Both the position numbers and the translations under genes were made by a program. Below the pieces are notes generated by a model, which did no database searches, was not told where the DNA came from, and was given only the letters and a program-made list of their open reading frames with translations. Of a DNA stretch of 33,542 bases, positions 9,443-21,235 are shown one piece after another. Each line of letters begins with the position of its first letter. The stretch's first letter is position 1. The DNA is from Entamoeba invadens IP1 (taxonomy: Eukaryota > Evosea > Mastigamoebida > Endamoebidae): assembly GCF_000330505.1 (NCBI RefSeq), contig NW_004443569.1, forward strand, positions 145,043-178,584, in the 5' to 3' direction.

Positions 9443-10780
9443 ATATTTAAATTAATTTTTTTGTTTTAAAAAATCAAATAGTTATATTTTATAATAAAAT
9501 ATAAAAAATGTAATTATATTCTCAAAATTGCCGAAACAAAAAATGACAAGTCACATATTAAGCCAAAATTTCGAAATGAAGAAAGAAAGATTAAAAAACG
9601 AAAAAAAAATTCCAAAATTCGAAGATTTTAAATTGTTAAACATCTAAATGATAAACTTTTTCTGGTAAACTCTTTGTTAAGACGTATTACTATCTGAATA
9701 AAAAAACTTGTCTATAAAATGTAGATACTATTGTTTAAACAAAAACTTTAATGACTTGATAATATTTAAACAAAGATTGTGTTTTTTTACTGTGTTAAAT
9801 TGTTAATTTTTTGGGAGTTTAGACAATTGCTTATTATTATTGATATTCCCGACTTTATTCATTTAAAAACCCAAAATTTTTATATAACAACAAACAATTT
9901 AAAATTGTTTGTTGTTATATAAAAATTAAAAATTGTCGCAAAAATAATAGATATTTAATTTATTAATATAGATCTTTTTAACTCTTTAAATAAGTATAAA
10001 TTATATGTTATGCAAATTGTCTAATAAATAATTAATTAAAAGTTATACATTAATATGTATAAATAAAATGAATATGTTTAATTATTAGAATATTTCAAAA
10101 TTAAACAATTAAAATTAATAATAATGTTTAATGGTATATTAATTATAAATATTAATAAATAACCACCCAATGTTAATTGTGGAATTTTTATTTTTTATGT
10201 TCATTTTTTTGTTTTAAATGCGTTTTAAGACAAAAAACAAAAAGAACAATCACAATTCCTCACATTATTTGTTTTTTAATCACCAATTCCATGGCCTAGA
10301 ATTTTTTGCTCAAAATGAAAAAAGGATCAAAAAGGCAGTTTTTTGTGGCAAAAAAATCGTTTATGGTTAAGCTAATTTTGAAAAGATGCAAATAAACGGG
10401 ATATTGGGTAATATTGAATTGTGGTTCTAGAAGCCCAATTTAAAATAAGAAGAGTTTTTTACAACAATTAACATATAAAAATAATTGACAGTTCAGCCCT
10501 AAAATTAACACTTTTTTAGTTAACGTTTTTGTTATTTAAATATTTAATAAATGTGTTTTTAAAATTAAAATAACATATGTTTTAATTAACGTAATAAAAC
10601 ATCATTTTATATTTTATTAATTATTTAATCAAGTTACAACAACTTGATTTACTATATATTATAACAATAAATGAAATAGATATGATATTATTCATCATAG
10701 TTGTTAATTAAATACAAAACAAATTATATTAATAAACAAAAATTAAATGATTAAAAATTTATAAAAAAACTGAATATTAA
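9443..10780. other. A+T-rich spacer, no gene seen
   Basis: No open frame of note on either strand. It contains the long palindrome at 9875-9927. I looked here for the left end of the hAT element that follows and found no inverted repeat matching the downstream flank. Confidence 0.5.
9875..9927. repeat. Perfect 26-bp-arm palindrome
   Basis: The left arm, 9875-9900 (AATTTTTATATAACAACAAA...), is exactly complementary to the right arm, 9902-9927, with a single unpaired A at 9901. Uninterrupted 53-base palindromes are not expected by chance even in A+T-rich DNA. It could be a young foldback or replication-slippage product, or a bidirectional terminator-like hairpin, though no gene adjoins it. Confidence 0.85.
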
Positions 10781-13535
10781 ATGAGTGATTACGTTTTAAA
10801 TGACACTGATCTAAAATATGTGAACGATGTTTTAACACTTTCTTATGATTATATTTCTCTTAAATACAGAACAGTATCCTTTTTCTTTTGTCTTTCTCAT
10901 GGTGTTTTTTAACAAGCAAAAATAAACACACTCAAAACAAAAGTGATGCTCACAAAAACAACTTTATATTAACTCATGAAGAAATTGAGATATATAATCA
11001 TTTTGTAAATGTTTACAATGATTCATCAATGGCAATAATTCAATCAAAGTTCAACACAACTAAGGTATACTGTAAAGCGGAAATTACCGAACAATTTTTC
11101 GTTTATTTACGACTTAAATTATCACAGACTCGATTAAGAAAAATGAAAATTGTTTCCGAAAGTGTAAACTCGTTAGAGTTTTATTCAATTGAAACTCTGA
11201 ATAATGATAACAACATGGATAATAATTATAACGATTTTAGAAAAATTGAAGATGACGAAAAAGGTGAAGAAACTGAGTTTGACGCAAATTTATTTTTTGA
11301 TTTGAATCACGACGAGGAAAAACTTGAAAAAAACAGACAACAAAATGTTGAAATGGTTACATCTGAAGAGGAGTTGTTCAATTATAACGAAGAAGAAAAT
11401 TTGTTTAATAGAGTTCAAAAAGAAAAGGTCGAAGAAATAAAAAATGAATTTATTGAGTTCGAAAATCACACGTTTAAAATATTCAAAACAATTGGAATGA
11501 AAGAAGTGGACATTGATGAACTTTCCGAGACTATTAGACGCTTTTCTTATATAGAAAACAATAAAAAGAAAAGACAGTTTTCTCTCAATCATTATATAGT
11601 AGCATTTGATTCTATGTTTTCTGGAGAGTTTAAAAGCTTGAACAAAAGAGAATTGGGATTACTAGTTGTTAAACAAAGAAAAATGGTCGATTACATCATT
11701 AATGAAATTACAAACAGAGTGGCAATGAGCGCATCAGATAAAAAAGCCATTAAACTTTGCATTGAAATAAGTTTTGCTGGGCTCAGTAGAAATTCATTGA
11801 ACCGTGCGAAGACACTTGCTATAAGTCAAAAAACAGGAAATCAGATAATTGGTGCAAACGAAAAAGAAAGAAAAAACAGAGAAGCTCAAAAGCTTGAACA
11901 TGAATGTGTTGCGATATCTGTTGACTCAACTACTAAAGATGACATTGAAATAATTTGTGATGATGCGAGTAGTTCGTGGAAGGAAAAGTATCGGATTACC
12001 TCTTTTACTTCGTCAATACAAAGGAGAAACAACAGCAGATGCTCTTGCTGTGTGGTTAGTACAAAAACTAAATAAACTTGGTGTTCTGTGTTGTCGTGTA
12101 GTGAATATAACAACAGATGGTATCGCGTCTTGGGCGGGTTCAAAGGGAAGTGTTCCAATATTGATGAATAGACTAATTGAGTGCAATGAACCATCAGGCA
12201 GAGAAATAATAGATGGTCCTCTAAAGCACTTTTGGTGTAGTACACATCGTGTTGCGCTGTGTGCAGAAGGACTCGAAAAGGAGGTGGAAATAATGATGAT
12301 GAAAGTCTTTTGTCAATTGTTTTGTAAAAAAATCGCGCCTTAATGAGTACAAAAAAATTGTGGTGCGTGACACACGATAAGTTCGACTTACTCTTATACA
12401 AGATGGCTTTGGATTAGTAAGAACATGAACGACATTTGTAACAATTATGAAGATGTTGCTGTGATATATCAATAATCAAGTTTTTGATGAATTGTGTGAA
12501 GAATTTGAAAATAAAAGAATTGTCATACATAATAATTGTGTTGGTTTTGGTATGAAAAAAGCAACAAAGAACACGAGAAAAACAAGTGATAGATTTGAAG
12601 GCGCAAGTGGAAGTGATAACGCAGAAGAAGCTGAAACAAATTTAGAAGAAATATTTATAGCGGAATTAAAGTAGACAAAAAGGAATTTTAGAATGGACCA
12701 TCCTTGTATAAAAAGTCTGTTTTTTAAAAGTAGAGAAATTTTATCACACCTTTTCGAGATTGTTGCTTCTCTTCAAGAAGACAACTGTCTTCTGTTTGAG
12801 TATATAGAAAGAATGGAAATGTTTCAAATTCATGTAGACAATCTAATCACAGAAGTCGAAACATGTAATTTAAAGCACTTCAAAAACATCAAAGGAATTA
12901 TTGAAAGAAACGACGAGTTCATGTTGAGGGTATTGTATCGTTTAAAATGCCAATTACAACTTAGATTTCACCAAATTTCACAATCCGTAAACATGAACAC
13001 AATTAACGATTTACTTGTAAATTGGAAAACGGGAATTGTCGATCAAGTGATTTATGAAGACAATCCAAATTTTATGTTCTACTCCGAACTTATTGAACTG
13101 TTTTATTTCCCAGACTATATTGTAAATGGAATCCAGCCAAATTATTTTTCTAAGAAACACCAGTTTGGAGACGTTTTTGATGAAGAGTTGTCTAAACTTA
13201 GCGATGCAATGTGTTTAATGAATTATGAAGAAATTAATAAACTTAAATTGAACATTAAGAAATCTGAAAACGAATATCAAGAAAAGTTGGTAATAGAAAC
13301 AAAACGTTGTAGGAGGATTTCTTTGCTTGAACTGTTTGACACACTTGAAGAACTTAACCTTGTAAATCTTCAGAGTGTTGTTCACTGTTTGGTCTGCATC
13401 TTTTCAACATCGGTGAGTGTTGAAAGTTTTTCTTCAAAACTCAAAGTTATGCGCTCTCAAAATATGTTACCGAAGATGCCATATGAGCGTCTGTTTTATT
13501 GTATGGATAACAACAATGTATACTTTGTTATTTAA
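10781..13535 (+). pseudogene. hAT-superfamily transposase, frameshifted
   Basis: The coding sequence starts at ATG 10781 (MSDYVLNDTDLKYVNDVL) and changes frame near 10880. It then runs as a 395-codon block to 12075, shifts again at about 12000-12060 into 11957-12343, is broken by stops between 12344 and 12490, and continues through 12492-12674 and 12693-13535. Hallmarks appear in order: a first catalytic-Asp block VAISVDSTT (Asp near 11923), NITTDGIASW (second Asp near 12116), the Cys-x2-His block FWCSTHRVAL (about 12230-12260), and a C-terminal hAT dimerisation-like segment SVSVESFSSKLKVMRSQ... with LPKMPYERLFY near 13413-13500. hAT transposases excise and reinsert DNA through an RNase-H-like fold, leaving 8-bp duplications. 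The N-terminal third is highly acidic. No zinc finger was recognised at the start. With at least three frame changes and several stops it should be inactive. I could not locate terminal repeats. Confidence 0.7.
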
Positions 13536-15432
13536 TTGAATATTAGGTGTAGATTATGTTTTTATTCAACAATTTCTTGTTATTTTTTATATAATTTAAA
13601 ACAATCTGTAAAAAAATCCATAATTTGTGTTTAAAACAAGACTGTAATTCAAAGGCTTTTTAAAAATTATAAGCAAGTAATTTATTTGTTCTTAAGGTGC
13701 GTTTTGTTTGTATAAGTTTTTCATTGGTGTATATAGTTTGACATTCTTTAATATAATAATCATCAAATTGTAATACAATGTTCTAGTTTAAATAATAAAT
13801 TAGTTTAATAAATAATAATAATTAGTTACAATGATAGTATAAAAATACAAAAAAATAATAAGATAATGAATAATAATCAAATAACTAAAAATAAATGACA
13901 AAATATTTTTTATTATAAACAAATATATATATTTTACAATTTGTTGATAGTTATTAATAATATTTTAAATGATTTGTTTATCATAATAAAATGATTTTAA
14001 AATGTTATAAAATTGTTATAAAAATAATAACAATAATTGTACTATTATATATAATTTATATAATTAACAATTTTAATACAAATTTCAATTAATGTTCTAT
14101 AAATTATAGTTAAATTTTTAATTATTTATAAAATATATATAATAAAGATTTATAATTTGTTATACTATGTGTGTAATAAATAATCAAACTATTATTTTAT
14201 AAAATTGAAACCATTTTTTACTATTAACCTATAATTAGGAGGCACAATGAGGGGAGTTTAATAGAAATTTGCCTAAAAACATTTTGGTGCAAAAATTCAA
14301 AAAATTATAGACCATGATTAATTCTAAACACTTTTGATAAATTTACTATTAAATTAACACCGACCTTATTTTAACCGCCAACACAAATAAAAATTCTGCT
14401 CATGACATTATTTTATATTATTAACACAATAAAATCATAGATTATTTAATTGATATTTGTTTATAATTTTTAGTTTGTGAAATAAATAAAAAACAATTAA
14501 TAAAAATAAAAAATAAAAAAATCATTTATATATATAATGTTATATAGTCAATTTAAAACCGTTGTCTTATTGACAAAAAATAATTGATAACATTCCTTCC
14601 ATTCCCTGCAACCACTCTTTTTCGTGTGAAAGATTGAAATTGTTTCCTGAGTATCTAAAACATTATAAAAATTGCGTAAAAAATAAGTGATTTTTGGTGT
14701 TGTTTGTTGGTTATTATTCTTTTATATAATTTATATTATTAAAAAATTGAAAATATGATAATAAAATGTGCGAGAGTGATGTTATGGGTTTTATTTTTTT
14801 CGTTTTTTGGTTGTTGTTGCTAATTTGTTTGAGATATTTCATGTTTTGAATTATTAAGTTTTGTATGAAATAATGAATAAATATTTATCTATATAATAAG
14901 TCTATTTATTTTTTGTGATTTTATTTTTTCACTTAAATTTAGTAAATTAATAGTTACATTTATTATATTAATAAATTTTTATTTAATTTTTTTCTATAAA
15001 TTGTTTTCAATATTACAACAAAGTTAAATCATCAATTTATTTTTAGCATACCATACCAAATTTAAAATATGAATTAAAAACCATTTAAATACTATTATTT
15101 ATTAATCACTCTAAATAATAAATCAATAATTACTCTTTCATTAAAAACTCATTTGTTTTCAAATATCGGCTATTTTTATATCAAATAGTTTATATTAATT
15201 AAATTATAATAACAAATAATAAAAATTACAAAAACATTTTTATTTTTAGATATATACAATAATTAAAAAATCCTTAATGTAAGTAAAATGTAAAAAATAT
15301 GATATTTGACTAAATAAACAATCAAAATAAGAATTTATTTTAATATTTATTATTAATGTTTAAAAATAAAACTATTGATATTATTGAAAAGTTTCAAAAA
15401 CTTGTAAAAACAATAAATTATAAAGACTGATA
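13536..15432. other. A+T-rich spacer, no gene seen
   Basis: Nearly 1.9 kb of extremely A+T-rich DNA without coding-like sequence on either strand. The only less A+T-rich patches are 14236-14256 (GGAGGCACAATGAGGGGAG) and 14590-14640. I could relate neither to a known feature. Confidence 0.5.
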
Positions 15433-15438
15433 ATGATG

Positions 15439-16050
15439 GAGAAGACAGAGAAGACAGAGAAGACAGAGAAGACAGAGAAGACAGAGAAGACAGAGAAGAC
15501 AGAGAAGACAGAGAAGACAGAGAAGACAGAGAAGACAGAGAAGACAGAGAAGACAGAGAAGACAGAGAAGACAGAGAAGACAGAGAAGACAGAGAAGACA
15601 GAGAAGACAGAGAAGACAGAGAAGACAGAGAAGACAGAGAAGACAGAGAAGACAGAGAAGACAGAGAAGACAGAGAAGACAGAGAAGACAGAGAAGACAG
15701 AGAAGACAGAGAAGACAGAGAAGACAGAGAAGACAGAGAAGACAGAGAAGACAGAGAAGACAGAGAAGACAGAGAAGACAGAGAAGACAGAGAAGACAGA
15801 GAAGACAGAGAAGACAGAGAAGACAGAGAAGACAGAGAAGACAGAGAAGACAGAGAAGACAGAGAAGACAGAGAAGACAGAGAAGACAGAGAAGACAGAG
15901 AAGACAGAGAAGACAGAGAAGACAGAGAAGACAGAGAAGACAGAGAAGACAGAGAAGACAGAGAAGACAGAGAAGACAGAGAAGACAGAGAAGACAGAGA
16001 AGACAGAGAAGACAGAGAAGACAGAGAAGACAGAGAAGACAGAGAAGACA
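15439..16050. repeat. Tandem repeat, 68 perfect copies of GAGAAGACA
   Basis: The 9-base unit GAGAAGACA is repeated 68 times without a single mismatch over 612 bases. Because 9 is a multiple of three, the array is open in several frames. On the plus strand, ATG 15433 to TAG 16056 would encode Met-Met-(Glu-Lys-Thr)68-Glu, 207 residues. On the minus strand, frames read (Phe-Ser-Val)n and (Cys-Leu-Leu)n. Perfect identity, including synonymous positions, points to recent expansion by slippage or unequal exchange rather than selection on a protein. There is no flanking coding sequence or promoter element, so I annotate it as a minisatellite, with expression as a charged low-complexity protein only a possibility. 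True copy number may differ from the assembly. Confidence 0.95.
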
Positions 16051-16056
16051 GAATAG

Positions 16057-16534
16057 ATAAATTGGAGAATATGCAAATTTAATCAACTCATCGAACATAA
16101 TGATGGATCTTGTATTTTAAATGAATATAAATTTAACTTTTGTTGTTTTTTATTTTAATTTATAAAAAAAACTAAAAATAATTCGATTAAAATAGAATAT
16201 CTAAAAATATAAATCAAAAACTTACAAATTTTTCTTATTCCCAAAAGTGCATTATAGGGTTATCCTTTTTCTTTATACACAAGGAAAAGATTGTAAAAAG
16301 TTAAAAATGACTTGTTTTTGTTCTGGAACTTCTACCAAAATCGACAAGGGATTGATCATTTACAACCAATTAATCACATTCCTATAAAAAAGTTCATTTT
16401 TCCAATTGTAAAATAACTTTGTTTTTATTATAATTTATAATAATAATATTATAAATTATAGTAAAATCCCGATATTAAAAAATGGACTTTAGAAACCAAC
16501 TAACTCTTTGAAATAATACATTAAATAATATAAC
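16057..16534. other. Spacer 3' of the large LRR gene
   Basis: A+T-rich. On the minus strand AAATGAACTT occurs at about 16388-16397 and resembles the Entamoeba GAAC promoter box. The nearest minus-strand ATGs downstream are some 290 bases away, at the edge of the tandem repeat, farther than usual for Entamoeba promoters. No gene seen. Confidence 0.4.
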
Positions 16535-19385
16535 TCAGAGTACTTCGACATTAAAATCGTTATATTCCTCGATATTCACAAACTCCACGTTGGGACAATT
16601 TTCAAAGCAATTTCTGGCAACTTTGACGTTCATTTCGTTGATACTCAATTTCAATACAACGCAATTTCTGAATGCATTTTCTTCGAAACGCTCGCATCTC
16701 CCGACATTCGCCGTCTCAAGCGAATAACAATTTTCAAAGCACTTTTTTGTTAGAGTTGTGACATTGCTCAGATCAACTTCTTTCAGACTTTTACAGTCTT
16801 TAAAGCACTCATTGCCAACTTCCTTGACGTTCTCACTTAACTCGATTTTCTGGAGTTGTTCGCACCCCTCGAACGTTGAACTGTTCAGTGAAGAGACAGT
16901 GGACGGAATACTCATTGAAGTCAATTGACTGCAGTCCATAAAACAACTTCCTCCAATGACTTTGATGTTGTATGGGAGTGTCATCTGTCGTATCGAATGA
17001 CATTTTGAAAAACAATAATTTCCGATTGCAGTGACTGTATTTGGGATGTTAATTGCAGACAGGTCTGAGCATTGAAAGAAAGCTTTTGGAGGAAGGGAAG
17101 ACAGTTGTGCCATTATAACAACCCTTTTAAGAGATCCGCAACACGCAAAACACCAACTTCGCATTTCAGTGATGTTCAGTGGAATACATACACTCGTTAA
17201 GTCCGTGCACCCAAAGAGATACGATTCTGTAATAGAAGACATTTTCAACAAATTCATCACTTTCATATTTGTCAATTCAGAAGTGTTTGATTCAACACTT
17301 CTGAATTTGGTTGAAGACTTTGCTGTCACAGAAGTCAATGTCTGAGTCCCATTTTGAGTTTCTTTTTTAATAACATTTTGAATAACAATTTGAGGAGTTC
17401 GAAATTGTTTTATTTGAGGCGAATTCACATTTAATGAATTTGTCGCCATTCCCACTGTTTGACGAAACTCGTTGTGTCGCGCACACGATTTTGGACTTTC
17501 GTTTAAAGTGATTTGCTGCTGTTCCACGCCCGATGAGTTACTTGGAGTGTTTAAAATAGGACATTCAGTTTTTCCAAGTGAATTAACGTATGGGAAATGT
17601 GTATGAAATCGAGGGATTGTTGTGTTGATATTTCCATTTAAATAAAGAGGAGGATTACTTAATAAAGTACTTTGTTGATTTAACGTTCCATTTCCTCCCA
17701 ACTGTTTTACTCCTTGGACGTTGTAATCACTTGTTGTGATCGGTGTTAAATTGCTTTGACCGCATTGAATGGTTGAATTAGTATAATTATTATAATTATT
17801 GAAATTATTAAAATCATTCATACCATTCACACACTGAGTCATTTGAGGTTGTATACACTCATTATAATGTCTCTGAAAGTAGTTGGGGTGGACGTTAGTT
17901 GTGTTCTGTTGTGGGAGCGTCGCATTGTCAAACAACGTCTGGTAGTTATGTGGTATTAAAACGGGTTCAGGGGGTTGTTGAGGAAGTGGGAAGTATACTT
18001 GTTGCGAGAAAACATTTGTTTGATATATTCCATATTGGGGTTGGTCAATTGGTTTGAATAAAGTTTGAGGTATAACAATATTAGTGTTTTGAAGAGTTTG
18101 AAAATGTTGTGGGGAATACAGTTCGGGTGTTATTGGTTTCTTATTAATCTCTTTGTGTTTTTCCGAATCTTTTAAATATGAGTGATGATTATTATAATTG
18201 AAAGAAACCGTTGGGTGAGTGTTATGAACTTTAGATGTCGTCAATTTGGGGGTTAACACTTTTTTTGCCACTTTTTTGACATTTTGTATTGAATTTCTTT
18301 GAGTTGAAGACATAGAAACGTTTTGAGATGGTTTTAGTTTTTGGGAAGTCTCACTTTCTTTTTTCTTTTTGGATGTAATCATCTCTTTACTTTTTAAAGC
18401 AGTAATATCAGTTAACACATTTGCATTTGGTATTGATTGAGAACGCGTTTTTAATAGTTCTTCTTGTGTTGGAAATGGATTAAAAATCTGCAGTGGTACA
18501 TCTTTTATTTCTTTTATTATATTTGTTTTTTCCTTTATTTCCATTTGACTTTGTTTGTTTTTTGTTGAATCGATTTCAATAGAACTAATTTCTTTTTGTG
18601 GAGTTATAGTTTTGTTAATCACTGATTCCACCAACTCCATATTAAAATCAACACTTTCACTTTTATTTTGGATGTTAATATTATCATCATTAGTGGTGTT
18701 GTTAAGTAACAAATCGACTTTTTCAAACTCCATGGGTTGATCCATAATACATTCAGTTTCGTTTTCGTTGTTATTTATGTCTTCTATTACATTCAAATTC
18801 AATTCACAAAAGTCTTCTTCAGTATTATTAGATTTATTATCGTTTTCAAATACATTTTCAAGTTCCTCTTCTTCGAATAAAAAGTCTTGTTTTTCTTTTT
18901 CAAATTTTTCACGTTCTTTCTTCACATTTATAATGTTGTTTTGTTGCAAAGGGGTTGATAGGCCATCTTTACTATTTATAAATCCCCGTTTTGTATTTTC
19001 CTCATTCTGTAATTGTTTGACTTTGTCGGTTTCACTTTCGCTTTGTGATTCACTCATTTCACTTTCCTCTTTTTCAATTTTTTCACTTTTTGTGGAATTA
19101 TTTAGATCATCCAAATCACTTAAATCATTCAAATCTGTAAAATCGATAAGCACACTTTTGTCCAACTTTTCTTCTTTTTCCATGTCATCATAATCACTTT
19201 TCTCTTGTTTTTGAGGCAGGATATTTGTCTTAATTTCCTCTGTCATATAATTTCGACACCTTTCAATTTTAATAGCCAAGTCACTTTTGATGTCATCGAA
19301 GTCGTGTAGTGTTGCGATGTTTTCTTGTTTAAGATTTGATAGTGTTTTTCGATTGTCCAAGTCGACAAAACACGAAACCTGCTAT
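16535..19385 (-). CDS. Large BspA-like LRR protein with long disordered region (3' part, up to gap)
   Basis: The frame is open from the assembly gap to TAA at 16535, about 950 residues. No ATG lies near the gap edge (the first in-frame start-like codon is a TTG at 19360), so the true N-terminus is probably beyond the gap. Numbering from that TTG, residues 1-250 are acidic and coiled-coil-like (EKEEKLDKSVLIDF; EKEKQDFLFEEEELENVFEN). Residues 250-370 are Lys/Ser/Thr-rich. Residues 370-640 are rich in Gln, Asn and Pro (NDFNNFNNYNNYTNST), so probably disordered. Residues about 708-935 hold about ten LRR_5 (BspA-type) repeats of roughly 23 residues, such as TAIGNYCFSKCHSIRQMTLP and KEVGNECFKDCKSLKEVDLS. 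BspA-like LRRs are a large Entamoeba family involved in protein binding; some are surface proteins. No signal peptide is visible. The long low-complexity segment is unusual for the family. Confidence 0.8.
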
Positions 19386-19485
19386 NNNNNNNNNNNNNNN
19401 NNNNNNNNNNNNNNNNNNNNNNNNNNNNNNNNNNNNNNNNNNNNNNNNNNNNNNNNNNNNNNNNNNNNNNNNNNNNNNNNNNNNN
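19386..19485. other. Assembly gap (100 N)
   Basis: Exactly 100 N, a conventional placeholder, so the real length is unknown. It falls inside LRR coding sequence, so reading frames across it carry no information. Confidence 0.99.
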
Positions 19486-20532
19486 ACACTCTTGTTGGAG
19501 TTTGACATCTTTCCCATCGATCGCAACAAGTTGAAGACTTTTGCAGCCTGCAAACGCTTTCTTCTGAAGCAAATTGATGTTTAAAGGAAGATAGACAAAA
19601 CTGAGTTGTTCACAATTTTCGAAGCAGTGTGAACTGACCTGATTGAGATTTGGTGGGAGAACAACTTCTTTGAGTCGTCTGCAGTCTTTGAATGCATTGT
19701 TTCCAATATCGACTATTCGGTCAGACAATTTCAGTCTTGTCATCTTTTTACAATTGCAAAATGCACACTTTTTGATCTGTGTGAGAGATACAGGCAAAGT
19801 CACACTTCTGAGGGAGATACAGTCCATAAAGCAGTTTGACCCAATGCTCTGCACTTTCGTTGGGAAACAAAGGCGTTCGATACTTTTACAACCACAAAAG
19901 GCAAAGTCACATATTTTAGTCAAATTGCACGAAAGAGCAATGTTCTTCAGATTAACACAATTCTCAAAACAACTCTTTGGAATTTTTTGGATGTGTGACT
20001 GGACAACATAAATAAACAAATTGGGGTTGTTCTTTAACTCGGGAGAATTTAGGGTATAACAGGGTTTCGTTATTGTAAAACTGCCCGATTTTGTGTCTAC
20101 ACCGTTTGTTTGTGTTAAATCAATTATTGTTGTTTGTTGAGTTGAGTTAATTAAGTTTGTTGTCAACTCGAAAATTTCTTCGTCTTTGTCGTTTTTTGAC
20201 TTTTCCAATTTTTGACCCAAGTTGGTTGGTATAAGATATTTTGGGTTGTCTGTTGTTTGATGTGCAAATTTTGGGTTGCTGTTTTCTATTTTTGGGATTT
20301 CAGTTTTTATGTTGGAACTCATATTTATTTTTAATTGTGAATTCGGTTGAGTTTTGTTTGGTGGTGAATGTGGAAATAAGAAATTTGAGTTGAAAGCGTT
20401 GATTGTGTTAATGGAATAGGGGTTGGTTAGCATCGTGAACTTTTTGCATACCATTGTGAGATTTTTGTAATCGTCGAAGTTATTCAAAAATTGGGATATT
20501 ATTTCAAGGTCATGACTTGATAGAATTGTCAT
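19486..20532 (-). CDS. BspA-like LRR protein, N-terminal part (truncated by gap; probably same gene as 16535-19385)
   Basis: ATG 20532 gives about 349 residues before the gap. Residues 1-35 (SSHDLEIISQFLNNFDDYKN followed by LTMVCKKF) match the F-box-like opening of Entamoeba LRR proteins. Residues about 55-150 are a low-complexity Asn/Thr/Lys-rich linker. From about 175 there are seven full LRR_5 repeats and the start of an eighth, e.g. QSIGSNCFMDCISLRSVTLP and VDIGNNAFKDCRRLKEVVLP. The sequence runs into N immediately after KLQQEC, i.e. in the middle of a repeat. The downstream side of the gap is open in one frame without a start codon, so I infer a single gene of roughly 1,300 or more residues with LRR blocks at both ends. 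Two adjacent LRR genes are the alternative. Confidence 0.8.
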
Positions 20533-21046
20533 TTATTTGAATTATCAAGTGATCTTATCAATATAGATCTTTGTAGATTAAAAATAAAATTGTCACAAAA
20601 CAGGGAAATCAGTTAATTATTTTTTTGTAATTGACATATTTATATAAAAACGTGATAATTATATTTATTTAGTTTATTTATTAAATAATTATTATTGGTT
20701 GGTAATTATAAACTGTTATTATTAATTGTAATTTTAGGTTTTTGATTTATGGTTTATAGTTGATGCAATTTGCCAAAAATGGCGAATTGATTTTTAGCCT
20801 AAAAATCAAGGAAAAAATTACCACGTCATCGGCTATTTTTAGCCGTTGATATACCAGAAACAATAAAATATTATATTGGTTTCATTTAATTTAAAAAACA
20901 ATTACAATTGTAAAGTCTGTTTCTTATTTAGCAATATTCTAAAAATATAACAAAGAAAAGAACCAGACCGAAAATATTAAACTATAATTAACTATACTCA
21001 ATATCGCTAATTAAAAACCATTAACTATTAATAAAATTTTCATTAA
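20533..21046. other. 5' flank of the large LRR gene with three stacked short hairpins
   Basis: A+T-rich and non-coding. At 20770-20786 (TTGCC-AAAAAT-GGCGA), 20788-20808 (TGATTTTTA-GCC-TAAAAATCA) and 20830-20845 (CGGCT-ATTTTT-AGCCG) three short inverted repeats follow each other within 80 bases, about 240-310 bases upstream of the LRR gene start. They might be terminator or regulatory hairpins, or the remains of an element. No TATA or GAAC box is clear next to the ATG. Confidence 0.4.
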
Positions 21047-21235
21047 TTAAAACAAATGATAAACAAATCTTGAGCATTGACTTTTTTCCAAATCGCTTGT
21101 TGTCGTTTTCAATTCGACTCAAATGATAATTTGACATGTCTGCTCAATCAAAATTGACATTTTATCCATTTTGAATAAATTAGTTGACTCGTTTATTTGT
21201 TCGTATACTCATTTCAACGTTGGTTTTTCATTCAT
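21047..21235 (-). pseudogene. Coding-like scrap with in-frame stops
   Basis: On the minus strand one frame reads MNEKPTLK, stop, VYEQINESTNLFKMDKMSIL IEQTCQIII, stop, VELKTTTSDLEKSQCSRFVY..., ending in TAA at 21047. The frame is conserved through both TGA codons and the residues look like a helical coiled-coil segment. It is a plausible fragment of a dead gene of unknown family. No matching sequence was found elsewhere in the window. Confidence 0.3.

Noticed and set aside
15439..16050. CRISPR-like array
   Set aside because: The 9-base units are directly contiguous with no spacers. It is a minisatellite in a eukaryotic genome.
15381..16098. Long minus-strand frames of (Phe-Ser-Val)n and (Cys-Leu-Leu)n
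   Set aside because: They are automatic consequences of a stop-free 9-bp tandem repeat and end in unrelated A+T-rich flanks.
18555..19193. Plus-strand frames rich in Ser, Phe and Leu
   Set aside because: They are antisense shadows of the acidic and Lys-rich part of the large LRR gene.
653..20829. GATGACGTGGTAA at about 650-662 and its reverse complement at about 20818-20830
   Set aside because: A 13-base match over 33 kb without extension on either side. It may be chance, and nothing links the two sites.
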